A stretch of 32,464 nucleotides of DNA from Bacteroidaceae bacterium (GTDB taxonomy: Bacteria; Bacteroidota; Bacteroidia; Bacteroidales; Bacteroidaceae), in the NCBI GenBank assembly GCA_017552435.1, contig JAFZPZ010000046.1:1-32464 (forward strand), in the 5' to 3' direction. The notes beneath the pieces were generated by a model. It was given only the letters and a program-made list of their open reading frames with translations. It ran no database searches and had not been told where the DNA came from. A program made the translations under genes and the position numbers. Below are positions 1 to 7,170 of the stretch, piece after piece (position 1 is the stretch's first letter; each line of letters begins with the position of its first letter).

Positions 1-1
1 A

Positions 2-418
2 ATGACAAAGGGCGAGTTCGTGAAGGGTGAGATGAAGAAAGTCCGCCATGCCACAGACCTGGCCATTGCGGACATCTATCAGACCATCATGGCCATGCTG
101 GACCTCATGCCCAGCGCCGAACTCACCACCCTCTACACCCAACTGAAGGGTATCGAGCTCTACGCCCGCCAGTACTACCTGAAGGAAGGCAGCAGCACCG
201 GCTCCGGCAGCAGCAGCGGCGGTGGAACAGCCTCCCCCGACCCCTCCCAAGGAGGGGGGAATGGTGGAACTACGCCAGACCCAGGTACCGGAGGTGGCAC
301 GACGCCTGACCCTGGAACCGGAGGCGGCACGACTCCAGACCCGGGCACCGGCGGTGATTCAGGTGGCGGCGATGACAATGGGGATGATAACAATGGCCCC
401 ATCGGGGACGCTGAGTAA
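2..418 (+). CDS. Unrecognised protein, 3' part, with Gly/Pro/Asp-rich tail
   Basis: The frame is open from the window edge to a TAA at 416-418. An ATG sits at base 2, but the gene may begin upstream. Residues 10-62 look helical and contain no motif I can name firmly; they loosely recall the helical C-terminal segment of DUF6261-type Bacteroidota proteins, which is a guess. From residue 63 the chain becomes low complexity: a Ser/Gly linker, three copies of TTPDPGTGG(G), then an acidic Asp/Asn/Gly end. A G/C-rich palindrome is embedded in the linker (residues 77-87). The first residues (KGEFVKGE) resemble the repeat-derived peptide FVKGES in topB, so another repeat may straddle the window edge. 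A hairpin follows at 423-439. Confidence 0.6.
   Translation: MTKGEFVKGEMKKVRHATDLAIADIYQTIMAMLDLMPSAELTTLYTQLKGIELYARQYYLKEGSSTGSGSSSGGGTASPDPSQGGGNGGTTPDPGTGGGTTPDPGTGGGTTPDPGTGGDSGGGDDNGDDNNGPIGDAE
231..260 (+). repeat. G/C-rich palindromic element, copy A (in coding frame)
   Basis: Perfect 7-bp arms CCCCTCC (241-247) and GGAGGGG (251-257) flank CAA, preceded by GCCTCCCCCGA. It is read in frame as SPDPSQGGGN inside the first gene. The same core with the same flank occurs in topB (2118-2150) and, less completely, in tldD (29589-29636). Confidence 0.8.
269..358 (+). repeat. Three 30-bp tandem repeats coding TTPDPGTGGG
   Basis: Three adjacent 30-base units (269-298, 299-328, 329-358) each code TTPDPGTGG plus Gly, or Asp in the last copy. 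Nearly all differences between copies are at third codon positions; only the final codon of copy 3 changes the residue. Confidence 0.85.
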
Positions 419-422
419 AGCT

Positions 423-439
423 CGTGCCTCGATGGCACG
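423..439 (+). terminator. Hairpin just after the first gene, possible weak terminator
   Basis: CGTGCC (423-428) pairs with GGCACG (434-439) around TCGAT, five bases after the stop codon. The following tract (ACTTTACTC) is poor in T, so this may be a 3' stabiliser rather than a full terminator. Confidence 0.4.
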
Positions 440-447
440 ACTTTACT

Positions 448-475
448 CAATTGACAATTAACAATTGACAATTAA
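448..475. repeat. A/T-rich 14-bp tandem repeat
   Basis: CAATTGACAATTAA occurs twice head to tail, at 448-461 and 462-475, without mismatch. It is one of the A/T-rich repeats seen between genes here; a related tract is inserted in uxaC. Confidence 0.8.
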
Positions 476-481
476 TTGGCT

Positions 482-514
482 GGGCTCGTGTCGCAATGAT
501 GCGGGCCCGCTTTA
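482..514 (+). terminator. G/C-rich stem followed by T-rich tract
   Basis: GGGCTCG (482-488) pairs with CGGGCCC (502-508) with one G-T pair, followed by GCTTTAATTAAT. It could end transcription from the first gene. The right arm lies in a perfect palindrome, GCGGGCCCGC (501-510). Confidence 0.45.
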
Positions 515-523
515 ATTAATGAA

Positions 524-548
524 GAATTAAAAATTAAGAATTAAAAAT
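524..548. repeat. A/T-rich direct repeat
   Basis: GAATTAAAAAT is repeated at 524-534 and 538-548 (period 14). Similar lysine/asparagine-coding tracts recur inside genes in this window. Confidence 0.7.
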
Positions 549-690
549 GATAATTGGGACTTCGTAGGATAATTCTTCACTCTTCTTGGATGCTTTAGCA
601 CCAAGTCGCACTTTTTATGTGCGGAACACTCTTCACTTTTCATTCTTAACTTTTTTTCGTACCTTTGACTTCGTCGAAGGTTCTCCCGCT

Positions 691-730
691 CGGAAATAAA
701 AAGAAAACTCATCTTTTCTTTTGTATTTCG
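691..730. repeat. Long inverted repeat overlapping the topB promoter
   Basis: The left arm at 691-707 (CGGAAATAAAAAGAAAA) and the right arm at 714-730 (TTTTCTTTTGTATTTCG) are complementary apart from one bulged base on each side, around a six-base loop. The -33 TTG of the topB promoter lies in the right arm, so a cruciform or hairpin would compete with polymerase binding. Confidence 0.65.
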
Positions 731-750
731 CTCGCTTATTCGTACCTTTG
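720..750 (+). promoter_or_regulatory. Bacteroidota-type promoter for topB
   Basis: TTTG at 720-723 is followed, after 19 bases, by TACCTTTG (743-750), matching the TTG / TAnnTTTG consensus of the Bacteroidota primary sigma factor. Transcription should begin near 757, about 24 bases before the topB ATG. Confidence 0.8.
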
Positions 751-780
751 CAGGACAAATTGGTAAAATAGTCTCCAAGA

Positions 781-2760
781 ATGATAGTTTGTATCGCAGA
801 GAAACCTTCTGTGGCGCGTGAAATTGCCCACGTGCTCGGGGCCGAGAAACAAAAGGACGGGTATCTGGAGGGCAACGGTTACCAGGTGACCTGGACCTTC
901 GGCCATCTGTGCGAACTCAAGGAACCGCACGAATATACGCCGATGTGGAAGAGCTGGAGCCTGGCACAATTGCCGATGATTCCACCGCGTTTCGGCATCA
1001 AGCTCAAACAGGACAAGGGAGTGGAAAAACAGTTCCATATTATAGAGGGACTGATGCAGAATGCCGATGAAATCATCAACTGCGGTGATGCCGGACAGGA
1101 GGGCGAACTCATCCAGCGATGGGTGATGCAGAAGGCAGGAGCCAAGTGCCCCGTCAAACGCCTGTGGGTGAACAGCCTGACGGAGGAAGCCATTCGCGAG
1201 GGTTTCCAGACGCTCAAGGACCAGAGTGCCTATCAGGGACTCTACGAGGCTGGGCTGATGCGAGCCATCGGAGACTGGCTGCTGGGCATGAACGCGACGC
1301 GGCTCTACACGCAGAAATACGCTGCAGGCAGGAACCAGGTCCTCAGTGTGGGCCGGGTGCAAACCCCTACCCTCGCCCTCGTTGTGGCCCGACAGAGAGA
1401 GATTGACAATTTCGTACCGCGCCAATCGTGGGTGCTCTCAACGCTCTATCGCGACACGAAATTCAACGCGATTGTCCGTGATGAAGAGGCTGAAGCAGAG
1501 GATGCTGCAGCCGTTGCTGCCGCTGCGGAGAAAGGCAAGAAGCAAAAGCCTAAAGGCATCATCTACAAACCCCTGGAATATGCGACAGAAGCCGAAGGAA
1601 AGGCTGTCATCGATACCATCAAGGATAACCCGTTCACCGTTCTCTCTGTTGAGAAAAAGAAGGGTACAGAGGCTCCTCCGCGACTCTATGACCTGACCGG
1701 TTTGCAGGTGGATTGCAACAAGAAGCTGGGACTTTCGGCCGAGCAGACGCTCTCCATCATCCAGAGCCTCTACGAGAAGAAGGTCACGACCTATCCGCGT
1801 GTCGATACGACCTTCCTGCCCGACGATGTCTATGCCAAGTGTCCGCAGACGATGAACGGCCTCTACCAGACGAAGTTCGCGGGTGTGGCTCCCTATGCCG
1901 ACCTCATCCGTCCCCTCGGCGGAGGCAAGCCACTCCGCAAATCGAAGAAGGTGTTCGACAACTCGAAGGTGACAGACCACCATGCCATCATCCCGACCGG
2001 CGTTATTCCGCAGGGCCTCACAGAACTGGAGCAGAAGGTCTTCGACCTCGTTGCCCGCGCCTTCATCGCTGCTTTCTACGACGATTGCAAGTTCGAGACG
2101 ACAACGGTAATAGGAAAAGCCTCCCCCAACCCCTCCGAAGGAGGGGAGAACGAAAAGGATAGCATCCTGTTCCGCACTACTACCAAGGTAATTATAGAAG
2201 AAGGATGGAAGATCGTTTGGGCTTCATCAGACTCCCCTGTGCAAGAGGAGAACCAAGAAGCCTCAACTATCAACCCCTCTCCCTACAAGGGAGAGGTTGG
2301 GAGAGGGTCTTTTGTCAAAGGTGAGAGCGGACCACACATTCCTTCCATTACCGAGAAATGGACCACACCGCCGAAACCCTACACCGATGCCACACTGCTG
2401 CGGGCTATGGAGACAGCAGGCCGCTTTGTGGAGGACGAGGAGTTGCGCGATGCCCTCAAGGAGAACGGAATCGGGCGTCCCAGTACGCGTGCAGCCATCA
2501 TCGAAACCCTGATTCGCCGCCACTATATCCGCAGGGAACGCTCTTCGCTACACCCCACCCAGACAGGATTCGAGCTCATCGACCTCATTCACGAGGAACT
2601 GCTCAAAAGTGCCGAACTGACCGGTCGTTGGGAGAAGAAACTGCGCCAAATTGAGCGTCACGAATACGAAGCCCGTACTTTCCTGGACGAGCTCAAGCAA
2701 ATGGTCACGGATATCGTTCTTTCTGTTCTTCGCGACAATAAGGGACCTGGCATACAATAA
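781..2760 (+). CDS. topB: DNA topoisomerase III (type IA)
   Basis: Type IA topoisomerase: cuts one DNA strand through a 5'-phosphotyrosine and passes the other, helping to decatenate replicated DNA in the cytoplasm. The N-terminal Toprim domain shows AEKPSVA with Glu7 and GDAGQEGE with Asp103, Glu107 and Glu109; the second Asp of the usual DxD pair is Gly here. The central domain carries GRVQTPTLAL and the active-site block TTYPRVDTT, with Tyr338 as the nucleophile. The C-terminal part has GIGRPSTRA. No zinc-ribbon tail is present, so it ends sooner than the longer relatives. Two repeat-derived inserts (about residues 446-457 and 494-518) interrupt the region before the conserved TDATLLRAME block. 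The start is fixed by the promoter at 720-750. porE follows 46 bases later on the same strand. Confidence 0.93.
   Translation: MIVCIAEKPSVAREIAHVLGAEKQKDGYLEGNGYQVTWTFGHLCELKEPHEYTPMWKSWSLAQLPMIPPRFGIKLKQDKGVEKQFHIIEGLMQNADEIINCGDAGQEGELIQRWVMQKAGAKCPVKRLWVNSLTEEAIREGFQTLKDQSAYQGLYEAGLMRAIGDWLLGMNATRLYTQKYAAGRNQVLSVGRVQTPTLALVVARQREIDNFVPRQSWVLSTLYRDTKFNAIVRDEEAEAEDAAAVAAAAEKGKKQKPKGIIYKPLEYATEAEGKAVIDTIKDNPFTVLSVEKKKGTEAPPRLYDLTGLQVDCNKKLGLSAEQTLSIIQSLYEKKVTTYPRVDTTFLPDDVYAKCPQTMNGLYQTKFAGVAPYADLIRPLGGGKPLRKSKKVFDNSKVTDHHAIIPTGVIPQGLTELEQKVFDLVARAFIAAFYDDCKFETTTVIGKASPNPSEGGENEKDSILFRTTTKVIIEEGWKIVWASSDSPVQEENQEASTINPSPYKGEVGRGSFVKGESGPHIPSITEKWTTPPKPYTDATLLRAMETAGRFVEDEELRDALKENGIGRPSTRAAIIETLIRRHYIRRERSSLHPTQTGFELIDLIHEELLKSAELTGRWEKKLRQIERHEYEARTFLDELKQMVTDIVLSVLRDNKGPGIQ
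2118..2150 (+). repeat. G/C-rich palindromic element, copy B (inside topB)
   Basis: CCCCTCC (2130-2136), GAA, GGAGGGG (2140-2146), preceded by GCCTCCCCCAA. It is read in frame as ASPNPSEGGEN. The same orientation and reading frame is used in copies A and D. Confidence 0.85.
2271..2308 (+). repeat. G/C-rich palindromic element, copy C (inside topB)
   Basis: CCTCTCCCT (2276-2284) and AGGGAGAGG (2288-2296) form 9-bp perfect arms around ACA, followed by TTGGGAGAGGG. It is read as NPSPYKGEVGRGS. This is the second element in the same 200 bases of topB. Confidence 0.85.
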
Positions 2761-2806
2761 AATGCAGCCCTTTTCCGTTATTATTTAGAACAAAAGACAA
2801 ACGCTG

Positions 2807-4960
2807 ATGAACCATACCAGGAGTATTCTCTCGGGCATACTGCTTCTGCTTTTACTCTTCTCCGCCTGCACCGCAGAGGTGCACGTCAAGAAGGGCGACC
2901 AGTTCTATGCCATCGGAGAGTACTATGACGCTGCTTCCGAATACAAGAAAGCCTATTCCCGAACGCAGACAAAGGATAAGGAAAAACGAGGTCAACGAGC
3001 TTGGAAGATGTCGCAATGCTATCGCCGTATCAACTATACGGCAAAGGCTTTGGGTGGCTATCAGAATGCCATCCGCTACGGCTATCCCGACTCGATGGCC
3101 TACTTCTACCTGGGACAGCTTCATCAGAAAAACGGTGACTACAAGAGTGCCATCAAGGCCTATAATGCTTTCCTTGAAATAAAACCAGGTGACACTCTGG
3201 CTCTGAATGGGTTAAAGGGGTGCGAACTTGCTCCGAAATGGAAAGAGGAGTTCTCGCTCTACAGCATCAAGAAGGAACCGATTCTGACCAGCAGAAGAAG
3301 TGACTTCTGTCCCGCTCTGCTTGGTGATGACAGCGATATGCTCTACTTCACCTCCACGCGAAACGATGCCAAAGGTGAAGAGATAAGCGGCATAACAGGC
3401 ACGAAGAGCGCCGATATCTTCTTCAGCAGAAAAGACGACAAAGGGAAATGGGAACAACCCGAACCAGCAGAAGGCGATTTGAACAGCGAATACGAGGAAG
3501 GTACCTGCTGCTTCTCGCCAGATGGCAAGACCATGTACCTCACCGTTTGTACCTACGACTCCGATTATCCCCGCTATGCCCAGATCTACACCAGCGCCCG
3601 CAGCGATGCCTCATGGAGCAAGCCACAACTGCTGCAGATCAGCAAGGACACGCTGTCCAGCTATGCCCATCCTGCCGTATCGCCCGATGGACATTGGCTC
3701 TACTTCACCAGCGACATGCCGGGCGGTCAGGGCGGCTTCGACCTCTGGCGCATCGCCCTCACAGATCACGGCCTGGGTGGCGTGGAGAACGTCGGCTATC
3801 CCATCAACACACCTGGCGACGAGATGTTCCCGGTATTCCGCCCCAACGGTGATTTGTACTTCTCGAGCAACGGTCACGTCGGTATGGGAGGACTGGACAT
3901 CTTCAAGGGGGTGTGTGACAGCCTGGGTGTCTGGACGCTCGAAAACCTGAAATACCCAATGAACTCCAGCGGTGACGACTTCGGCATGACCTTCGAAGGA
4001 CCACACAATCGCGGCTACTTCAGCACCAATCGCGGCGATGCCCGCGGATGGGACCACATCATGGCCTTCGAACACCCGGAAGTGACGCAGACAGTAAAGG
4101 GCTGGGTTTACGAGAAGGACGGCTACGAACTGCCCGAAGGCCTTGTCTATATGGTCGGCGACGACGGCACATACCTGAAGATAAGCGTGCGAGGCGACGG
4201 CTCTTTCGAACAGGAAGTCAAACCCCAGGTCAACTATGTCTTCCTGGGTACCTGTAAGGGCTACCTCAATCATAAGGAAGAGCTGAGCGTAGATACCAGC
4301 AGCGTCAGTCAGGAATTCACACTCCAATTCCCCTTGGCCAGCATCAACAATCCCGTCCTCATCCGCAACATCTTCTACGAGTTCGACTCTGCTGCCCTGC
4401 TGGAAACCTCTTGCCTGGCACTCGACAGCCTTGTGGATCTGCTGAACGAGAACCCCAACGTCACCATCGAACTAGCCGCACATTGCGACTATCGTGGCAA
4501 GGACGAATACAACGAGAAGCTTTCGCAGCGAAGAGCAGAGAGCGTCGTCAACTACCTTAGGGAGCACGGCATCGACAGCCTCCGTCTCACTCCGGTCGGC
4601 TATGGCGAGAAACGTCCGAAAGTTGTGACGCGCAGGATAGCTGCCACATACGATTTCCTCAACGAGGGCGACACTCTGACCGAGGCATTCATCCTCAAAC
4701 TCGAGGACGAAGAAAAGCAGGAAATCTGTAACAGCCTGAACCGTCGTACCGAGTTCAAGGTGCTTCGTACCACTTTCCGGCTATTTGAACCCGAACCCAA
4801 GCCAGCCGAACAGCAGGCAACAACACCTCCAGATGAGGAAAAGGGCGAGGAGAATCAAGATGCGGAAAAAGCCACCGATGAAGCCCAAACCCCACAGGAA
4901 TCAAAATCTGTGGAGGAAGAAACTCCCCAGAATGATGACAAGGAAAACAAAGAAGGGTAG
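2807..4960 (+). CDS. porE: PorE-like T9SS lipoprotein (TPR, beta-propeller, CRD, OmpA)
   Basis: A 717-residue outer-membrane lipoprotein. The signal peptide ends in a lipobox, FSAC, with Cys21. TPR-like repeats follow (about 28-140), then a PD40/WD40-type propeller (about 155-420) with blocks such as FSPDGKTMYLT and VSPDGHWLYFTSD, a carboxypeptidase-regulatory-like beta domain (about 425-505), and an OmpA C-terminal peptidoglycan-binding domain (about 518-615) with AAHCDYRGKDEY and LSQRRAESV. This order matches PorE of Porphyromonas gingivalis, which ties the type IX secretion system to peptidoglycan; that role is by family. The tail (about 665-717) is acidic, rich in Glu, Pro and Lys. A terminator overlaps the stop codon. 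Other TPR/OmpA proteins of Bacteroidota share parts of this layout, so the exact name is less sure than the architecture. Candidate T9SS cargo lies just downstream. Confidence 0.8.
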   Translation: MNHTRSILSGILLLLLLFSACTAEVHVKKGDQFYAIGEYYDAASEYKKAYSRTQTKDKEKRGQRAWKMSQCYRRINYTAKALGGYQNAIRYGYPDSMAYFYLGQLHQKNGDYKSAIKAYNAFLEIKPGDTLALNGLKGCELAPKWKEEFSLYSIKKEPILTSRRSDFCPALLGDDSDMLYFTSTRNDAKGEEISGITGTKSADIFFSRKDDKGKWEQPEPAEGDLNSEYEEGTCCFSPDGKTMYLTVCTYDSDYPRYAQIYTSARSDASWSKPQLLQISKDTLSSYAHPAVSPDGHWLYFTSDMPGGQGGFDLWRIALTDHGLGGVENVGYPINTPGDEMFPVFRPNGDLYFSSNGHVGMGGLDIFKGVCDSLGVWTLENLKYPMNSSGDDFGMTFEGPHNRGYFSTNRGDARGWDHIMAFEHPEVTQTVKGWVYEKDGYELPEGLVYMVGDDGTYLKISVRGDGSFEQEVKPQVNYVFLGTCKGYLNHKEELSVDTSSVSQEFTLQFPLASINNPVLIRNIFYEFDSAALLETSCLALDSLVDLLNENPNVTIELAAHCDYRGKDEYNEKLSQRRAESVVNYLREHGIDSLRLTPVGYGEKRPKVVTRRIAATYDFLNEGDTLTEAFILKLEDEEKQEICNSLNRRTEFKVLRTTFRLFEPEPKPAEQQATTPPDEEKGEENQDAEKATDEAQTPQESKSVEEETPQNDDKENKEG

Positions 4961-4991
4961 CCTCCGCAGGGAGACTGCCCATCATTTTTTT
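4955..4991 (+). terminator. Rho-independent terminator of porE
   Basis: GGGTAGCCTCC (4955-4965, containing the stop codon) pairs with GGAGACTGCCC (4970-4980) with one wobble and one mismatch, followed by ATCATTTTTTT. It separates porE from the convergent tRNA gene. Confidence 0.8.
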
Positions 4992-4992
4992 G

Positions 4993-5066
<74 letters not shown>

Positions 5067-5085
5067 TTTTGTCTGTTTTGTGCTG

Positions 5086-5116
5086 CAAAATTAGTCACTT
5101 TATGCCGAACCTGCAA
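5086..5116 (-). promoter_or_regulatory. Promoter of the tRNA-Ala gene
   Basis: On the minus strand, TTG (5116-5114) is followed after 20 bases by TAATTTTG (5093-5086), the Bacteroidota consensus, about 20 bases before the mature tRNA 5' end. Confidence 0.75.
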
Positions 5117-5132
5117 ATAAATGCAGCCTTTT

Positions 5133-5164
5133 TTTGCATTAAAAAGTAAAAAATAGTACTTTTG
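5133..5164 (+). promoter_or_regulatory. Promoter of the M6 protease operon
   Basis: TTTG (5133-5136) and TACTTTTG (5157-5164) are 20 bases apart. Transcription near 5171 rules out the in-frame ATG at 5162 and supports starting at 5189. Confidence 0.75.
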
Positions 5165-5188
5165 CACGCGAAAGATGTATGTATATTA

Positions 5189-7168
5189 ATGATGAAACGC
5201 TATATACTTAGTTTCCTTTTGCTGGGACTGACCCTATCTATGATGGCTGTTCCAGCCCTGCGAGTACGCCTCATGCTTACACTCGACGACGGTCGGCTTG
5301 TGATGGCTACAGCACGAGGTAACGAAGAATTAGATTTCTGGTTGACAGATGAAGGCGAAGTAGTTGTCTGGCAGGACAGCGTCTATCACGGAACGGGCCT
5401 CACGACGAGGGAATACATCGCCTCCCTACCCTCGTTACCCCAGAAAGCACGAAGGAAAGTCGGCAGCCTGGCTTCAGCACAGATCAAATCAAAAGGTATT
5501 AGTAAAATTCCTGTCATCCTCGCTGCCTTCAAGGATATGCCCTTCTCTGTGGCTACGACAGACAAACGTGTTCAGAGCTTCTTCGAAACGTTCTTCAATG
5601 GCACAAACATCTACGCCTCTACAGGCAACTGGGGTAGCGTGCGGGAATACTACGAAGAGCAGAGTTATGGCCAGTTCCAGCCCGAATTCACCGTCATCGG
5701 TCCCGTAACACTCGACAACGACTATGCCTATTACGGAAGCGACGTGTCTTACAGGGACAAAAACTACAGCGAATTCATACGCGAGACCCTCACCAAAGCG
5801 CAAGCAATAGAGAACGACTGGTCGCAGTTCGACAACGATGGCGACGGCAAAGTGGATATGTGTGCCATTATCTTTGCCGGTCTCGGCCAGAACTACACCA
5901 ATAGCTATGGCGACAAGAGCACACTCTGGCCCCAGGAAATGCCCACAGCCTATACCATCAACGGCATAAGCTTCTCGGGCTGCGTCACAAGCTCCGAACT
6001 ACGCCCCACAGCTGTCAGCGACGGTGTCATCACGGGAACACAACCCGACGGCGTGGGTGTCGTTATCCACGAAATAGCTCATGCACTCGGATTGCCGGAC
6101 CTGTATGACTATAATTACGAGTTTTTCGGCATGGACTTTTGGAGCGTGATGGACTATGGCTTGTACACGAGAAACTGCAAAGTGCCCGTCGGCTTCACAG
6201 CTTACGAACGGGAATTCCTGGAATGGCAGCAGACCGAGACCATCACTGGGCCCTGCACGTTGCACCTCTATTGTTTCGACCAGGGCGGCAAAGGCTACAA
6301 ACTGATCAACGATTCCAATCCGAACGAGTACTATATCCTGGACAACAGACAAGCAATGGGATGGGACTGGGGTGTTTGCAGCAACCGAGGACACGGAATG
6401 CTCGTCATGCATGTGGATTACAACGCCAGCGTCTGGAACACAAACAGAGTGAATACCTACGTCAAAGGATGGCATGAGCATCCGTCCCTGACCATCATAC
6501 CTGCCAACAACAGCCTGATGGGCTCGAACAACGTCACAACTAAAGATGCATGGCAGACAAGCCTGCAAGGGAATCCCTACCCGGGAATAACAGAAAATCA
6601 CGAACTGACCGACACATCCGTTCCTGCCAGCACACTCTATACCGGCTCGCTGATGAACAAGCCCCTCGTGGATATCGAGGAGACGGAAGACGGCATTGTT
6701 ACCGTCAAGGTGATGCCTTTGGGAACGTTGGATGCTCCTACCGGCCTGGTTTATGAAGACCTCGGAGTATGCCGCACAAAAGCCGTCTGGAATGCTGTAG
6801 AGAATGCAGAGATGTACAATTTGCGTGTTTGGAGCGAAGGCGAGGAAGTTTTTCGCCAAGACAGTATCGCGGCCACATCGTTCAACCTGGAGAACCTGAA
6901 AGACGGCAGAGACTATACCTACGCCATACAAGCCATCAGCGACAAATACCGCAATAGCGAATGGGTGGAGAGCGAGTCCTTCCGTCCTTACCCAGATGCC
7001 ATCTCCGAGATTACCGAGAGTACGAGACTGGTGCGTGTCTATTCCATGAGCGGTCGCTTGATTGGTGAATGTTTTGCTGACCAGTTGCATCGTTATACGT
7101 CCCGACGTGGCATCTATATCATTCGGCGTGTTGATGGCTCCGCCAGGAAACTGATGATACGGAAGTAG
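5189..7168 (+). CDS. Secreted M6-family metalloprotease with FN3 and T9SS tail
   Basis: A 659-residue zinc protease of the M6 (immune inhibitor A-like) family. Residues 1-21 form a signal peptide ending MAVPA. The catalytic block HEIAHALGLPDLYD begins near residue 294, with the two His and the Glu of HExxH; WSVMDYG follows, as expected. A Ca-binding-type loop, DNDGDGKVD, precedes it. A fibronectin type III-like domain spans about 512-604. The last 50 residues (RVYSMSGRLIGE ... GIYIIRR ... KLMIRK) match the type A T9SS sorting domain. I chose the ATG at 5189 because the promoter overlaps the earlier ATG; 5192 is equally possible. It is first in a three-gene unit, and the stop is two bases before the next ATG. 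Substrate unknown. Confidence 0.9.
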   Translation: MMKRYILSFLLLGLTLSMMAVPALRVRLMLTLDDGRLVMATARGNEELDFWLTDEGEVVVWQDSVYHGTGLTTREYIASLPSLPQKARRKVGSLASAQIKSKGISKIPVILAAFKDMPFSVATTDKRVQSFFETFFNGTNIYASTGNWGSVREYYEEQSYGQFQPEFTVIGPVTLDNDYAYYGSDVSYRDKNYSEFIRETLTKAQAIENDWSQFDNDGDGKVDMCAIIFAGLGQNYTNSYGDKSTLWPQEMPTAYTINGISFSGCVTSSELRPTAVSDGVITGTQPDGVGVVIHEIAHALGLPDLYDYNYEFFGMDFWSVMDYGLYTRNCKVPVGFTAYEREFLEWQQTETITGPCTLHLYCFDQGGKGYKLINDSNPNEYYILDNRQAMGWDWGVCSNRGHGMLVMHVDYNASVWNTNRVNTYVKGWHEHPSLTIIPANNSLMGSNNVTTKDAWQTSLQGNPYPGITENHELTDTSVPASTLYTGSLMNKPLVDIEETEDGIVTVKVMPLGTLDAPTGLVYEDLGVCRTKAVWNAVENAEMYNLRVWSEGEEVFRQDSIAATSFNLENLKDGRDYTYAIQAISDKYRNSEWVESESFRPYPDAISEITESTRLVRVYSMSGRLIGECFADQLHRYTSRRGIYIIRRVDGSARKLMIRK

Positions 7169-7170
7169 AT

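Larger units (their letters stand above)
419..780. other. Intergenic region with hairpins, A/T-rich repeats and the topB promoter
   Basis: I see no gene in these 362 bases. They hold a hairpin (423-439), a 14-bp tandem repeat (448-475), a G/C-rich terminator-like stem (482-508), a GAATTAAAAAT pair (524-534, 538-548), a hairpin CTTGG..CCAAG (585-605), a hairpin CGCAC..GTGCG (607-623), a TACCTTTG box (660-667) inside an imperfect palindrome (661-681), a long inverted repeat (691-730), and a well-formed promoter ending at 750. Confidence 0.7.

Noticed and set aside
1081-1107. Inactive topoisomerase because the second Asp of the Toprim DxD is Gly
   Set aside because: The flanking acidic residues and the active Tyr are intact, and I recall similar DAGxEGE variants in other topoisomerase III proteins, so loss of activity is not supported.
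231-2308. G/C-rich palindromes as a CRISPR array or as intrinsic terminators
   Set aside because: Copies are scattered without regular spacers, lie within coding frames and are not followed by T-runs.
5999-7090. Long open frame (363 codons) on the minus strand opposite the first M6 protease
   Set aside because: It is antisense to a well-supported protease, has no recognisable motif or promoter, and results from codon composition.
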